Below are positions 1 through 8,127 of a DNA stretch of 64,000 nucleotides, piece after piece. The DNA comes from CAZMZW01 sp963802275 (GTDB lineage Bacteria > Chloroflexota > Anaerolineae > Anaerolineales > Anaerolineaceae): positions 62,001 through 126,000 of the forward strand of contig CAWDIB010000005.1 in the NCBI GenBank assembly GCA_963802275.1. Reading direction: 5' to 3'. Positions within the stretch are counted from its first letter, which is position 1; every line of letters begins with the position of its first letter. Both the position numbers and the translations under genes were made by a program. Below the pieces are notes generated by a model that worked only from the letters and a program-made list of their open reading frames with translations, did not search any database and was not told the origin of the DNA.

Positions 1-140
1 AAAAAGACCACCCGCTGGGATTCACGTACAATCACCTGTGAGCCAAAGCGCAAATCAGCAATGCCTTGTTCTGGGAAGCGATGAACGATCTCATCCTGCA
101 TCTCACTCGCATATTCAACTACATCCACTATTCTTGCCAT
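1..140 (-). CDS. SPFH-domain protein, N-terminal fragment
   Basis: The gene runs off the left edge, so only about 46 residues are present. They begin MARIVDVVEYASEM and continue into a stretch (FPEQGIADLRFGSQVIVRE) typical of the N-terminus of bacterial SPFH/virion-core-like proteins, often described as SPFH domain plus zinc ribbon. The start is set by a GGAG-type ribosome-binding site 5-8 bases upstream of the ATG at 140. These proteins are thought to form membrane-associated or cytoplasmic scaffolds, but the function is not well established. The next gene on the same strand lies upstream with a gap of about 30 bases, so the two are probably co-transcribed. The family call rests on a short fragment. 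Confidence 0.6.
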   Translation of the reverse strand, partial: MARIVDVVEYASEMQDEIVHRFPEQGIADLRFGSQVIVRESQRVVF

Positions 141-171
141 AAGTCACTCCATAAAATTGATGAATTATTCT

Positions 172-729
172 TTAAGCTGATACTGCTGGAGAGTTCGCTT
201 CAGAACCATCTCCTGCACTGTTCACAACCGCTTCTTTTCTTCTTTCAAATGCTTCCAGGCACTGCTGGCTGGTGGCTACCAAATGGCGCATGGCAGCCGA
301 TTCACCATCTGACCCGAGCGACGAGCTGACATTATCAAGGGCACGATTGATCTCATCCTCCAAATCCAACAACTGGAGATCGTACTGGTAAATCACCGCC
401 AACGCTTTGGTATCAATTTTTACAGCGTCAAAGAAACCGGCATAACCATAAGCTGCAGTTCGAATACGGTCGATGAATTGACGGAGCTTCAATGCAGCTT
501 TCTCAATTTCCTGCACTTTTTCAATTCCACCACTGGAAACCATCTCGTGCTGCAGAGAAGAAATCTTCTGCCAGAGTGATTCAAAATGGTCAGCGATGGT
601 ATCCCGCAGAAGTTTATCTGCGCTGCGCCGATTAACCCTTTCTACATACCCGTTGAATCCCGGGATTTTGCTGAGGATTTTTTTGAAAAAATCCTGTTCG
701 TTGGTTACTTTATCCAAGATATCCGTCAT
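172..729 (-). CDS. hypothetical protein, helical, partner of SPFH gene
   Basis: This is a 185-residue protein with no signal peptide and no clear membrane segment. It is rich in charged and helix-forming residues, and the middle (about 50-140) looks like long amphipathic helices. The last 15 residues are acidic and Ser/Ala-rich, so probably a flexible tail. A strong GGAGGAG ribosome-binding site precedes the ATG at 729. It sits directly upstream of the SPFH gene on the same strand, which suggests joint expression and perhaps a physical partner. I do not recognise a catalytic motif and assign no function. Confidence 0.75.
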   Translation of the reverse strand: MTDILDKVTNEQDFFKKILSKIPGFNGYVERVNRRSADKLLRDTIADHFESLWQKISSLQHEMVSSGGIEKVQEIEKAALKLRQFIDRIRTAAYGYAGFFDAVKIDTKALAVIYQYDLQLLDLEDEINRALDNVSSSLGSDGESAAMRHLVATSQQCLEAFERRKEAVVNSAGDGSEANSPAVSA

Positions 730-910
730 AGGTACTCCTCCATTCTGAACTTAAAACAATTATAGCCATTTTTTAACTGGATTTCACATCCTTTTGTATA
801 ATATTTACGAAAAATAATCCTGGGGGTTTCCATAACTTGAAATATTTTCCTGGGTAGATATAATAAGAATTAAGAATCTTTAACACACAACGCAAAGGAG
901 AAACCTTTTC

Positions 911-1060
911 ATGCCTTCTTTCTCGCAGAGAGGCGGACTCGGGATTTTGGAATATTTGCTGATCCTCACCATCATCATCCTTGGAATTGTGATTCTTGTT
1001 AAACTTTTCGGTCCTGCCGTGAATCAATTCATTGAAAATCTTATTTCCACAACTCAATAA
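911..1060 (+). CDS. Flp-type (type IVb) pilin-like small protein
   Basis: This short gene encodes 49 residues: a short basic, Gly-containing leader (MPSFSQRGGLG), then ILEYLLILTIIILGIVILV, a single hydrophobic helix with a Glu-Tyr pair at its start, then a short polar C-terminus. A processing-type Gly followed a few residues later by Glu-Tyr and a hydrophobic helix is the hallmark of Flp/Fap pilins, which a TadV-type prepilin peptidase cleaves after the Gly. An AAAGGAG ribosome-binding site lies about 10 bases before the ATG. No tad secretion genes or other pilins are nearby, so this is an orphan. It could instead be an unrelated single-pass membrane peptide. Confidence 0.6.
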   Translation: MPSFSQRGGLGILEYLLILTIIILGIVILVKLFGPAVNQFIENLISTTQ

Positions 1061-1101
1061 CACCAATGACAAACAAACTCCCATAATTCGCTTATGAGAG
1101 A

Positions 1102-1863
1102 ATGCAGATAAATACAACCTCTTTGGTACTTAACGAAGTTTTTTGGAAGTGCGTTGATTGGATCTATCCCCCTGTTTGTTGCACTTGTAGTGAGATAGGT
1201 AAACTTATGTGTGATCGTTGCTATTCACAGATAGATCTCAAACAAAATCCGAGCTGCAATTTTTGTGGAGAACCCATCAAATCCGGTTCAATTTGCACAA
1301 GATGCAAACAGCAAACACCTTATTTCGCCAAACTGCGTTCGCTCGGTTATTATTCGGGTCCTCTACGGGATGCGATCGTATCTCTTAAATATCATCGCAA
1401 TATCGGTCTGGGTTCTTTTTTCGCACCCGCTCTTTGTGTAATAATCGTTAAAGAGAAATGGAACATTGATTTCATTACTTCAATACCGCTAAGTGCAAAC
1501 AGAAAAAAGGAGCGTGGCTATAATCAGGCGGAGATTCTTGCCAGACCTATCGCAAGAAGAATGAACCTGCCCTATTCAGAGAAACCGGTTCATCGTAACA
1601 AACACACCTCTTCCCAGGTTGGATTAAGCGTAAAAGAACGTCAACTTAACATGAAAGATGCTTTTATGGCTGATCCCCAGGTTGTCAAAGATAAAAGCAT
1701 TTTACTCATCGATGATGTTGCCACAACCGGCGCAACCATGGATGCCTGTGCCAAGGCACTCCTGGATGCCGGATGCCGACAGGTTTTCGGCCTTACTTTG
1801 GCAAAGACGATCGGTTTGCAGGATGATTTGTTTGGCACAAAAATTTCTATTCTTCGGAGGTGA
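1102..1863 (+). CDS. comF: ComF family protein (phosphoribosyltransferase-like)
   Basis: The 253-residue protein has an N-terminal zinc-ribbon-like segment (Cys at about 26, 27, 29, 37, 40, 52, 55, 65 and 68) followed by a type I phosphoribosyltransferase fold. The PRPP-binding loop reads LLIDDVATTGATM, near residue 200. ComF proteins help single-stranded DNA uptake during transformation in competent bacteria and are widely kept elsewhere with uncertain roles. The length is normal for the family. It ends three bases before the hpf start, a comF-hpf pairing seen in many bacteria. No other competence gene is in the window except cinA. Confidence 0.9.
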   Translation: MQINTTSLVLNEVFWKCVDWIYPPVCCTCSEIGKLMCDRCYSQIDLKQNPSCNFCGEPIKSGSICTRCKQQTPYFAKLRSLGYYSGPLRDAIVSLKYHRNIGLGSFFAPALCVIIVKEKWNIDFITSIPLSANRKKERGYNQAEILARPIARRMNLPYSEKPVHRNKHTSSQVGLSVKERQLNMKDAFMADPQVVKDKSILLIDDVATTGATMDACAKALLDAGCRQVFGLTLAKTIGLQDDLFGTKISILRR

Positions 1864-1866
1864 AAA

Positions 1867-2421
1867 ATGACATTGGAAGTCCAGATTTTCTCAAAGAACG
1901 TAGAATTGACCGAAGCCATCAGGGATTACATTACCAAAAAAGTTGCAAAGCTTGACCGCTTCATGAAAAAGGGCAGTGAAACACGTTTTGACATTTCTGT
2001 TTCCAAGACGGCACGCAATGTCAAGGAAAGAAATTCCGCCCAGATCACCCTGCGCGGTCCCGGTTTCATCCTGCGTGCTGAAGAGAGATCCGAAGATATG
2101 TATGCCGCCATTGATCTGGTCATGGATAAGATCCTGCGCCAGGTCGAGCGCTATAAGGGCAAACAAAGCCGCAACCATCAGGCAGGTCCTGATTTGCTGA
2201 TGGAGCAACATGAAACAGAGGGGCCAATTGAAAAATACAAGATCGTGCGCAGAAAACACTTCAAGATCAGCCCAATGAACGAGGCAGATGCCATTGAACA
2301 GATGAATCTTCTCGGCCATGAGGATTTCTTCATCTTCTTCAACAACAAGACCAATAAAATTAATATCGCCTACCGCCGAAGGGATAGAAATTACGGGCTC
2401 ATTGAACCCGAACTGGAATAG
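1867..2421 (+). CDS. hpf: ribosome hibernation promoting factor, long form
   Basis: The protein has 184 residues. The N-terminal part (about 1-100) is an S30AE/RaiA domain that binds the 30S decoding region (LEVQIFSKNVELTEAIRDY; KVAKLDRFMKKG). The C-terminal part (about 125-184, MNEADAIEQMNLLGHEDFFI and FFNNKTNKINIAYRRRD) is the dimerisation domain of long HPF, which pairs ribosomes into inactive 100S particles in stationary phase. A GGAGG-containing site at the end of comF serves as ribosome-binding site, implying translation coupled to comF. A clear terminator follows at 2445, ending this two-gene unit. Confidence 0.95.
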   Translation: MTLEVQIFSKNVELTEAIRDYITKKVAKLDRFMKKGSETRFDISVSKTARNVKERNSAQITLRGPGFILRAEERSEDMYAAIDLVMDKILRQVERYKGKQSRNHQAGPDLLMEQHETEGPIEKYKIVRRKHFKISPMNEADAIEQMNLLGHEDFFIFFNNKTNKINIAYRRRDRNYGLIEPELE

Positions 2422-2444
2422 AAATTCAATTAAAACTGAAAACC

Positions 2445-2475
2445 ATCGCCGGAAATCATTCCGGCGATTGTTTTT
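2445..2475 (+). terminator. Rho-independent terminator after hpf
   Basis: A perfect 10-bp stem (ATCGCCGGAA paired with TTCCGGCGAT) around a 4-base loop is followed by TGTTTTT. It lies 24 bases after the hpf stop codon. Confidence 0.9.
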
Positions 2476-2501
2476 ACTTGCAGTTTTTGCCTGCGAGGTA
2501 A

Positions 2502-2507
2502 TATAAT
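2502..2507 (+). promoter_or_regulatory. putative -10 box of efp
   Basis: A TATAAT hexamer lies about 35 bases before the efp start, just past the hpf terminator. No good -35 is visible (TTGCAG, 18 bases upstream, is weak). Confidence 0.4.
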
Positions 2508-2541
2508 TGATGGTCGTAATTTTTAATGCAAGGAAAAAGCC

Positions 2542-3102
2542 ATGATTGATGTTAATGATTTACGTAAAGGCACTACATTTGAATTAAACGGCGACCTGAT
2601 GAAGGTCCTGGAATACCATCACAACAAAACCGGCCGGGGGAATGCATCCATACGCATCAAAGCCCGCAACATGCTCACCGGGTCAACCATTGAAAAGACT
2701 TTCAATTCCGGAGAAAGAGTTCAGGATGTGCGCCTGGAATACCGCAACGTTCAGTTCCTGTATGGCGACGAACACCTGCTTCATTTCATGGATATGGAAA
2801 CCTATGACCAGCCCACCATTGACCGGGAGATTCTGGGTGATGCGGCTGAATTTTTAAAGGAAAATGTGGAAGTAAAATTGACCTATTACCAGGATAAACC
2901 AATCGACGCCGATTTACCAACCGCCATTGATCTCAAAGTGACAGAGGCTGAAACGGCTGTTAAAGGGGATACTGCCACAGGTGTAACCAAACGTGTAATC
3001 ACCGAGACCGGTTACAAATTAAATGTTCCCATGTTCATCGGTGCCGGTGATACTATCCGTGTGGATACCCGCACTGGTGAGTACGTGACCAGGGTCAATT
3101 AG
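2542..3102 (+). CDS. efp: elongation factor P
   Basis: The 186-residue protein has the full three-domain EF-P layout: an N-terminal KOW-like domain, then two OB domains (VEVKLTYYQDKPIDADLP marks the second and TGYKLNVPMFIGAGDTIRVD the third). EF-P binds between the P and E sites and rescues ribosomes stalled on polyproline. The loop that reaches the peptidyl-transferase centre reads NKTGRGNAS, with Arg32 at the tip where Escherichia coli has modified Lys34. Arg at this spot is known from the EarP-rhamnosylated subfamily, but no earP lies in the window. Surface proteins nearby are rich in proline linkers, which fits a need for EF-P. Confidence 0.97.
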   Translation: MIDVNDLRKGTTFELNGDLMKVLEYHHNKTGRGNASIRIKARNMLTGSTIEKTFNSGERVQDVRLEYRNVQFLYGDEHLLHFMDMETYDQPTIDREILGDAAEFLKENVEVKLTYYQDKPIDADLPTAIDLKVTEAETAVKGDTATGVTKRVITETGYKLNVPMFIGAGDTIRVDTRTGEYVTRVN

Positions 3103-3214
3103 TAAATTATTTAGAATCCAATTACTTTTTTCCCCGATCATTTAGCTCTATAAGAGATTTCTTAATAATTCTCATTTAACTGCCCTGGAAATGGTTTTTC
3201 AAAGGGTTGATTGG

Positions 3215-3220
3215 TATAAT
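3215..3220 (+). promoter_or_regulatory. extended -10 box of ftsH
   Basis: TGG followed by TATAAT makes an extended -10 about 40 bases before the GTG start of ftsH. No convincing -35 is seen. Confidence 0.45.
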
Positions 3221-3259
3221 CCTCATTCGAATATGATCATTAGTCATTCGGAGGAATGA

Positions 3260-5116
3260 GTGAAAGCTAGCAATCAAAGCAATTTCGTATATATGCTTAT
3301 CTTAATCGCGATCGTCGCGATGATTTTTCTAAACATTAACCGTGATGTCCAGACGGGTGAAATTTCCATAAATGAACTGGCCAGCCAGATCAAGCAGGGA
3401 TATATCGCCAAAATCGCTCAAGATGAAAATAACCTCACCATCACCCTTAAAAGCGGTGGAGAACGAACATCCACCAAGGAATCTGGTTCCACACTTGTTG
3501 AACAGCTAACCTATTATGGTTTGACTGCCGAGGACCTGGACGCCTCAAAACTGACCATAGAAGTCAAGAAACCCAGTGCCTGGGTCAATCTCATTTCCTT
3601 CCTCGGATATGTTTTGCCGTTCATCATCATTGGCGCCGCTTTCTTCATGATCTTTCGACAGGCGCAGGGCACCAACAGCGCAGCCATGTCCTTTGGAAAA
3701 TCAAGGGCGCGCATGTTTCATGGAGATCAGCCCAAGGTGACCTTTAAAGATGTTGCCGGTGTTGACGAAGCCAAAGAGGAGTTACAAGAGGTGGTTGAAT
3801 TCCTCAAAACCCCACAGAAGTTTGTAGCCCTTGGAGCCAGAATTCCCAAAGGAGTCCTGCTGGTTGGTCCTCCCGGCGGGGGTAAAACCCTATTAGCCAA
3901 GGCAGTATCCGGTGAAGCCGGTGTTCCTTTCTTTTCCATTTCAGGTTCTGAATTTGTGGAAATGTTCGTTGGCGTTGGCGCCAGCCGGGTGCGTGACCTT
4001 TTTGAGCAGGCAAAAAAGAACTCGCCCTGCATCGTTTTCATTGATGAGATCGATGCGGTCGGCAGGCAACGTGGTGCTGGATTAGGTGGCAGCCACGATG
4101 AACGCGAGCAAACACTGAACCAGATGCTGGTGGAAATGGACGGTTTTGATACCGACACGCATGTCATCATCATGGCAGCCACCAATCGTCCTGACATTCT
4201 CGACCCGGCTTTATTGCGGCCTGGTCGGTTTGATCGGCGAGTGGTGCTGGACCGTCCGGATGTGCGCGGGCGCGAGGCAATCCTGAAAGTGCATGTGAAA
4301 GGTAAACCCCTGGACAAGGATGTGGATTTGTCCGTGTTGGCCCGTGCCACACCGGGATTCGTGGGGGCAGACATCGAGAACCTGGTCAACGAAGCCGCCA
4401 TCCTGGCCGCCAGGCGTGATAAAAAACTGATCGGTCAAACCGAGTTCGAGGAAGCCATTGAACGCGTCATCGCCGGCCCGGAACGCAAGAGCCGCCTGAT
4501 CAATGCGGATGAAAAGAAGATCATCGCCTACCATGAGGCCGGTCACGCCATCGTCATCGCCTCCCTGCCAGAAGCTGACCAGGTGCAAAAGATCTCGATC
4601 ATCTCCCGAGGCATGGCTGCCGGTTATACGATTGCCTTGCCGGAGGAAGACCTGACCCTCATGTCCAGGAAAAAGATGATCGCGCAAATGGTTGGACTGT
4701 TGGGTGGGCGGGCATCCGAAGAGCTGGTGTTCAATGACATCACCTCCGGAGCCGCCAATGACATTGAAAATGTCACCCAGTTGGCTCGCAAGATGATCAC
4801 CCGCCTGGGCATGAGCAGCAATCTCGGCCCAATGGTGTATGGGAAAAAAGATGAGCTGGTCTTTTTAGGCCGGGAAATCGGCGAGCAGCGCGACTATTCG
4901 GAAGCCATTGCTGAGAAGATTGACCAGGAAGTACAAAAGCTGGTTACAGATGCGTATGCGACTTCCAAAAAGATCCTGGTGAAATACCGGGCCAAGCTGG
5001 ATGAAGTAGCCAATAAATTACTGGAAACGGAAACAATGTCCCGCAATGAATTTGAAGCCATCTTCCCCCTGCCGAAACCGAAAAATCACGGCATTCCCAA
5101 ACCCACTGCCGCATAA
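3260..5116 (+). CDS. ftsH: ATP-dependent zinc metalloprotease FtsH
   Basis: The 618-residue protein is a membrane-anchored AAA+ protease that degrades damaged membrane and regulatory proteins. It has two membrane segments (about 9-26 and 110-132) flanking an extracytoplasmic domain, then the AAA module: Walker A GPPGGGKT (203-210), Walker B IVFIDEID (258-265) and the second region of homology ATNRPDILDPALLRPGRFD. The peptidase zinc site is HEAGH (425-429), with a third ligand expected in NDIENVTQLA. The Walker A has Gly where most FtsH have Thr; the essential Lys-Thr is intact. Start GTG is chosen because GGAGG sits just before it and the nearby ATG at 3256 hits a stop after four codons. Confidence 0.97.
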   Translation: MKASNQSNFVYMLILIAIVAMIFLNINRDVQTGEISINELASQIKQGYIAKIAQDENNLTITLKSGGERTSTKESGSTLVEQLTYYGLTAEDLDASKLTIEVKKPSAWVNLISFLGYVLPFIIIGAAFFMIFRQAQGTNSAAMSFGKSRARMFHGDQPKVTFKDVAGVDEAKEELQEVVEFLKTPQKFVALGARIPKGVLLVGPPGGGKTLLAKAVSGEAGVPFFSISGSEFVEMFVGVGASRVRDLFEQAKKNSPCIVFIDEIDAVGRQRGAGLGGSHDEREQTLNQMLVEMDGFDTDTHVIIMAATNRPDILDPALLRPGRFDRRVVLDRPDVRGREAILKVHVKGKPLDKDVDLSVLARATPGFVGADIENLVNEAAILAARRDKKLIGQTEFEEAIERVIAGPERKSRLINADEKKIIAYHEAGHAIVIASLPEADQVQKISIISRGMAAGYTIALPEEDLTLMSRKKMIAQMVGLLGGRASEELVFNDITSGAANDIENVTQLARKMITRLGMSSNLGPMVYGKKDELVFLGREIGEQRDYSEAIAEKIDQEVQKLVTDAYATSKKILVKYRAKLDEVANKLLETETMSRNEFEAIFPLPKPKNHGIPKPTAA

Positions 5117-5124
5117 AAACATGG

Positions 5125-5155
5125 AGGCCTGTTCTTGAAAAGACAGGCCTTTTTT
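5125..5155 (+). terminator. terminator between convergent ftsH and acyl-CoA ligase
   Basis: AGGCCTGT pairs with ACAGGCCT around a TCTTGAAAAG loop and is followed by TTTTTT. The T-run overlaps the last codons of the opposing gene, so it serves ftsH mainly. Confidence 0.85.
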
Positions 5156-6842
5156 ATTTCAGTTTTTCAAGATATTCGCGGATCAATTCACGCCTCAAGA
5201 TCTTACCGACGGTCGTCCTGGGTAAGGACTGTAAAAAATAGAATTCAGATGGAATTTTATAAGGTGCCAGGTTTTGTTTGCACCAATTCTGGATTTCTTC
5301 CTCATTTAATTCGACATTGTTCTTCAAGACCACCCAGGCAATCACCTTTTCCCCCCGCGCAGGATCAGGCACCCCGCCCACTCCCGCTTCCTTGATGGAA
5401 GGGTGAGAGATAAGCACCTGTTCAACCTCGTTTGGCCAAACTTGAAAACCACTCACTTTGATGAGCGATTTTTTGCGGTCAACGATGTAAAAATATCCAT
5501 CTGGGTCCATGCGCACGATATCACCGGTATGCAGCCAGCCATCCTTTAGTGTCTGGGCGGATTCGTCTTCATTTTGAAAATAGGATTGCATCACCTGCGG
5601 TCCTCTGATCAGTAATTCCCCGCTTTCGCCAATCGGAACGATGCAGGTATCATCATCCAGATTCACCACTTTGCATTCCACATCCGGCAAAGGCAAGCCG
5701 ATCGAACCTGCTAGGTTATCACCGCTCAATGGATTGCAGTGAGTGGCGGTCGGCGCTTCTGATAAACCGTATCCCTCCATTAACTTAGCACCGGTCAAGG
5801 ATTCGAACTGTTTTTTAATTGCGGGGTTTAATGGCGCCGAACCGGATATGCATGCCTTGAGAGAATGAAAATCGGGTGATAATCCACTCTCCGAAATTAG
5901 CTGGTTGATGGCCTGATAAAGGGTTGGTACAGCAGGAAAAAAAGTAATTCTTTGTTTTTCTATCGCACTTACCAGCCTTTCCAGTTCCCTGGGATTATCC
6001 CAAAACACGATCCTGGCGCCAAGTTTTATCCCCAGGCATAAAGCTAAAACCATTCCATAAACATGAAATAATGGAATGACCGCCAATACCTTTTCCTGTC
6101 CGGATAACAGATTACACCAGGTAATAAACTGGATGGTATTAGCAACCAGGTTGCGGTGAAGTCCGATGGCAGCTTTGGGTGTTCCGGTCGTACCACCCGT
6201 GAATTGCAGCACAGCCGGTTGTTCTGGTGAAATGTGAGGCAAACGGATCCCGTTTCCACCAAAAGATAACAAGTCAAACAAATCGATCGATTTTTTAGGA
6301 TCTCCTGTTTTCTTTTCTTGAGCATTCCTGGATTGGTGATTTTTTAGTCCCAAAAAGTCAGAGATTTTACACTCAATAATCAAGCTAACCGGAGTTTCAG
6401 CGCATGCCTGCTGAAGGTCAGGGATTTTTGAATCCAGAGCAATGACCGCTTTTACCTGGCCTGTGGATATCATGCCTGCTATTTCACGTGGGCGGTACTG
6501 TGGATTGATTGCCACCACTACCGCCCCTGCCCTCAAAATTCCAAAAAACACCAAACCGAAGTGAGGGATATTGGGAAGGATCATTCCAACATGATCACCC
6601 GCTTGGATCCCAAGGTGAATCAATCCAGTCGCTATCCTTTCGGTGAGAACTTCCACCTCCGCATAGGTTAATTGTGTATCGTTATAACTAAAACAATCCT
6701 TGCCGGGATATTGCCTGCAGGCATTCAGTAGAAGGTCCACCAGCGAATGACTGGGATAACTTAATTGCCCGGGAACATGCGAATCATATTTTTTTAACCA
6801 GGGTTTGGATGAATAAGGGTTCAGGTTTGTTTGCATACCCAT
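5154..6842 (-). CDS. AMP-dependent fatty-acid/acyl-CoA ligase
   Basis: The 562-residue protein activates a carboxylic acid, probably a long-chain fatty acid, to its acyl-CoA through an acyl-adenylate. Motifs of the ANL family are clear: the phosphate loop QFTGGTTGTPKAA, the EGYGLSEAP adenine motif, GWLHTGDIVRMDPDGYFYIV, the hinge DRKKSLIKVSGFQVWPNEVE, and the C-terminal catalytic Lys in TTVGKILRREL. It resembles FadD-type enzymes in length and motif wording, but the substrate cannot be fixed from sequence. Its start overlaps the miaA stop by 22 bases, so it belongs to the same minus-strand run. Confidence 0.88.
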   Translation of the reverse strand: MGMQTNLNPYSSKPWLKKYDSHVPGQLSYPSHSLVDLLLNACRQYPGKDCFSYNDTQLTYAEVEVLTERIATGLIHLGIQAGDHVGMILPNIPHFGLVFFGILRAGAVVVAINPQYRPREIAGMISTGQVKAVIALDSKIPDLQQACAETPVSLIIECKISDFLGLKNHQSRNAQEKKTGDPKKSIDLFDLLSFGGNGIRLPHISPEQPAVLQFTGGTTGTPKAAIGLHRNLVANTIQFITWCNLLSGQEKVLAVIPLFHVYGMVLALCLGIKLGARIVFWDNPRELERLVSAIEKQRITFFPAVPTLYQAINQLISESGLSPDFHSLKACISGSAPLNPAIKKQFESLTGAKLMEGYGLSEAPTATHCNPLSGDNLAGSIGLPLPDVECKVVNLDDDTCIVPIGESGELLIRGPQVMQSYFQNEDESAQTLKDGWLHTGDIVRMDPDGYFYIVDRKKSLIKVSGFQVWPNEVEQVLISHPSIKEAGVGGVPDPARGEKVIAWVVLKNNVELNEEEIQNWCKQNLAPYKIPSEFYFLQSLPRTTVGKILRRELIREYLEKLK

Positions 6843-7768
6843 CCTTCTTTTGATCGAATAAATTTAACAACCTCTCCTGTTATCAAGGGAGAAGATTTGA
6901 ACCAATGGATTCTCTCATCATCCTGCTTGAACCAGTTCGCCTGGCGCCGAACAAATTGATGCGTCCGGCTTTTGATAATACGGATAGCTTCATCCAAACT
7001 GATTTTCTTCTCCAGGAAATCAATGATTTCCTTATAACCAATGGCTGACAAGGACGGCAGGTCTTTTGAATAGCCCTTATTCAAGAGCCCCCCCACTTCA
7101 GCCACCAGCCCATCTTTGATCATCTGATCGACGCGCGCATCAATTCGCTGAAACAGAATTTCCCGTGGCAGGTGCAATCCAATAATTTTGTATGAATATT
7201 TCGAACCCACTTTCAGGCGCTGGTCAGAAAATGCCCGTCCGGTACCCAGGATGACTTCCATGGCTCTAATGATTCGCCGCACATTTCGATGGTCAATTTT
7301 CAACGCGGCAACAGGATCAAGCAACTTCAATTTTTGGTGTATTTCTTCAGAACCAATTTCATCCGCCCAATTAGATAAAGCCGCCCGGAGCTTTTCATCC
7401 GGCTTTTGAGGTGGTATGGACCATCCCTCAATGATGGCGTGGATGTATTGCCCGCTTCCCCCAACCATGATCGGCAATTGACCTTGTGAATGAACCGATT
7501 CAATAGCTTGCTCTGCCTTTTGCTGAAAAATTCTAAGACTGATGGCTTCATCCGGCATTGCAAAGTCAATCAAATGGTGAGGAATCTTTCTTTGCATTTC
7601 AAGGGAGGGTTTGGCTGTGCCGATATCCATTCCGCGATAGAACAAACGTGAATCTGCCGAGATGATTTCCCCATCCAATTGGCATGCCACATCAAAGGCA
7701 AGCTGTGTCTTCCCCACCCCCGTCGATCCGACGATAATTATCAGGGGATCAATCACCAGATATTGCAT
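6821..7768 (-). CDS. miaA: tRNA dimethylallyltransferase MiaA
   Basis: MiaA adds an isopentenyl group to A37 of tRNAs that read codons beginning with U. The P-loop GSTGVGKT is near the N-terminus, followed by SADSRLFYRGMDIGTAKP and the Asp-His motif region PHHLIDF. Later motifs are VGGSGQYIHAI and the C-terminal RTHQFVRRQANWFK. A longer open frame exists, but I place the start at the ATG at 7768 (MQYLVIDPLIIIVG), because the P-loop normally lies within 20 residues of the start and the extension would overlap yraN. With this start it has 315 residues, the usual length. Confidence 0.93.
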   Translation of the reverse strand: MQYLVIDPLIIIVGSTGVGKTQLAFDVACQLDGEIISADSRLFYRGMDIGTAKPSLEMQRKIPHHLIDFAMPDEAISLRIFQQKAEQAIESVHSQGQLPIMVGGSGQYIHAIIEGWSIPPQKPDEKLRAALSNWADEIGSEEIHQKLKLLDPVAALKIDHRNVRRIIRAMEVILGTGRAFSDQRLKVGSKYSYKIIGLHLPREILFQRIDARVDQMIKDGLVAEVGGLLNKGYSKDLPSLSAIGYKEIIDFLEKKISLDEAIRIIKSRTHQFVRRQANWFKQDDERIHWFKSSPLITGEVVKFIRSKEGWVCKQT

Positions 7769-8117
7769 TCTTGAACCAACGTATTGTGTTTTTGTTTCTG
7801 GACGGACTCCCATCAATGACGATTGCATCAATTCTCCAATCCTCACCAAGGTGCGGATGTTCCTGTATATACGCTTCAGCTGAATCAATCAGGTGCTGCT
7901 GTTTTGGCTTGGTGATGGACTGTTCACCAAAACCAAACGCATCCGAAGAGCGAGTTTTTACTTCAAAGAATACAACCTGTGAATCTTCCAGTCCAATCAG
8001 GTCCAATTCACCATAAGGAGTGCGAAAATTGGAATCCAGGATTTTCACACCTTTTCGCTCCAGATAAATTCTTGCCTTCTCTTCGCCCCATTTTCCCAAT
8101 TGCTGCTTGTCTGACAT
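7749..8117 (-). CDS. YraN family protein (UPF0102, endonuclease-like fold)
   Basis: The 122-residue protein shows the family core: GKWGEEKARIYLERKG, then FRTPYGELDLIG and FFEVKTRSSDAFG, which together give the E-D-ExK pattern of a restriction-endonuclease-like fold. The cellular role is not settled. It overlaps the start of miaA by 20 bases and follows the glycosyltransferase gene by 10 bases. Confidence 0.92.
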   Translation of the reverse strand: MSDKQQLGKWGEEKARIYLERKGVKILDSNFRTPYGELDLIGLEDSQVVFFEVKTRSSDAFGFGEQSITKPKQQHLIDSAEAYIQEHPHLGEDWRIDAIVIDGSPSRNKNTIRWFKNAISGD

Positions 8118-8127
8118 GCGGTTACTT

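Noticed and set aside
773..1117. Minus-strand open frame of 114 codons
   Set aside because: It overlaps the better supported pilin-like gene on the plus strand, has no ribosome-binding site and shows no protein-like pattern.
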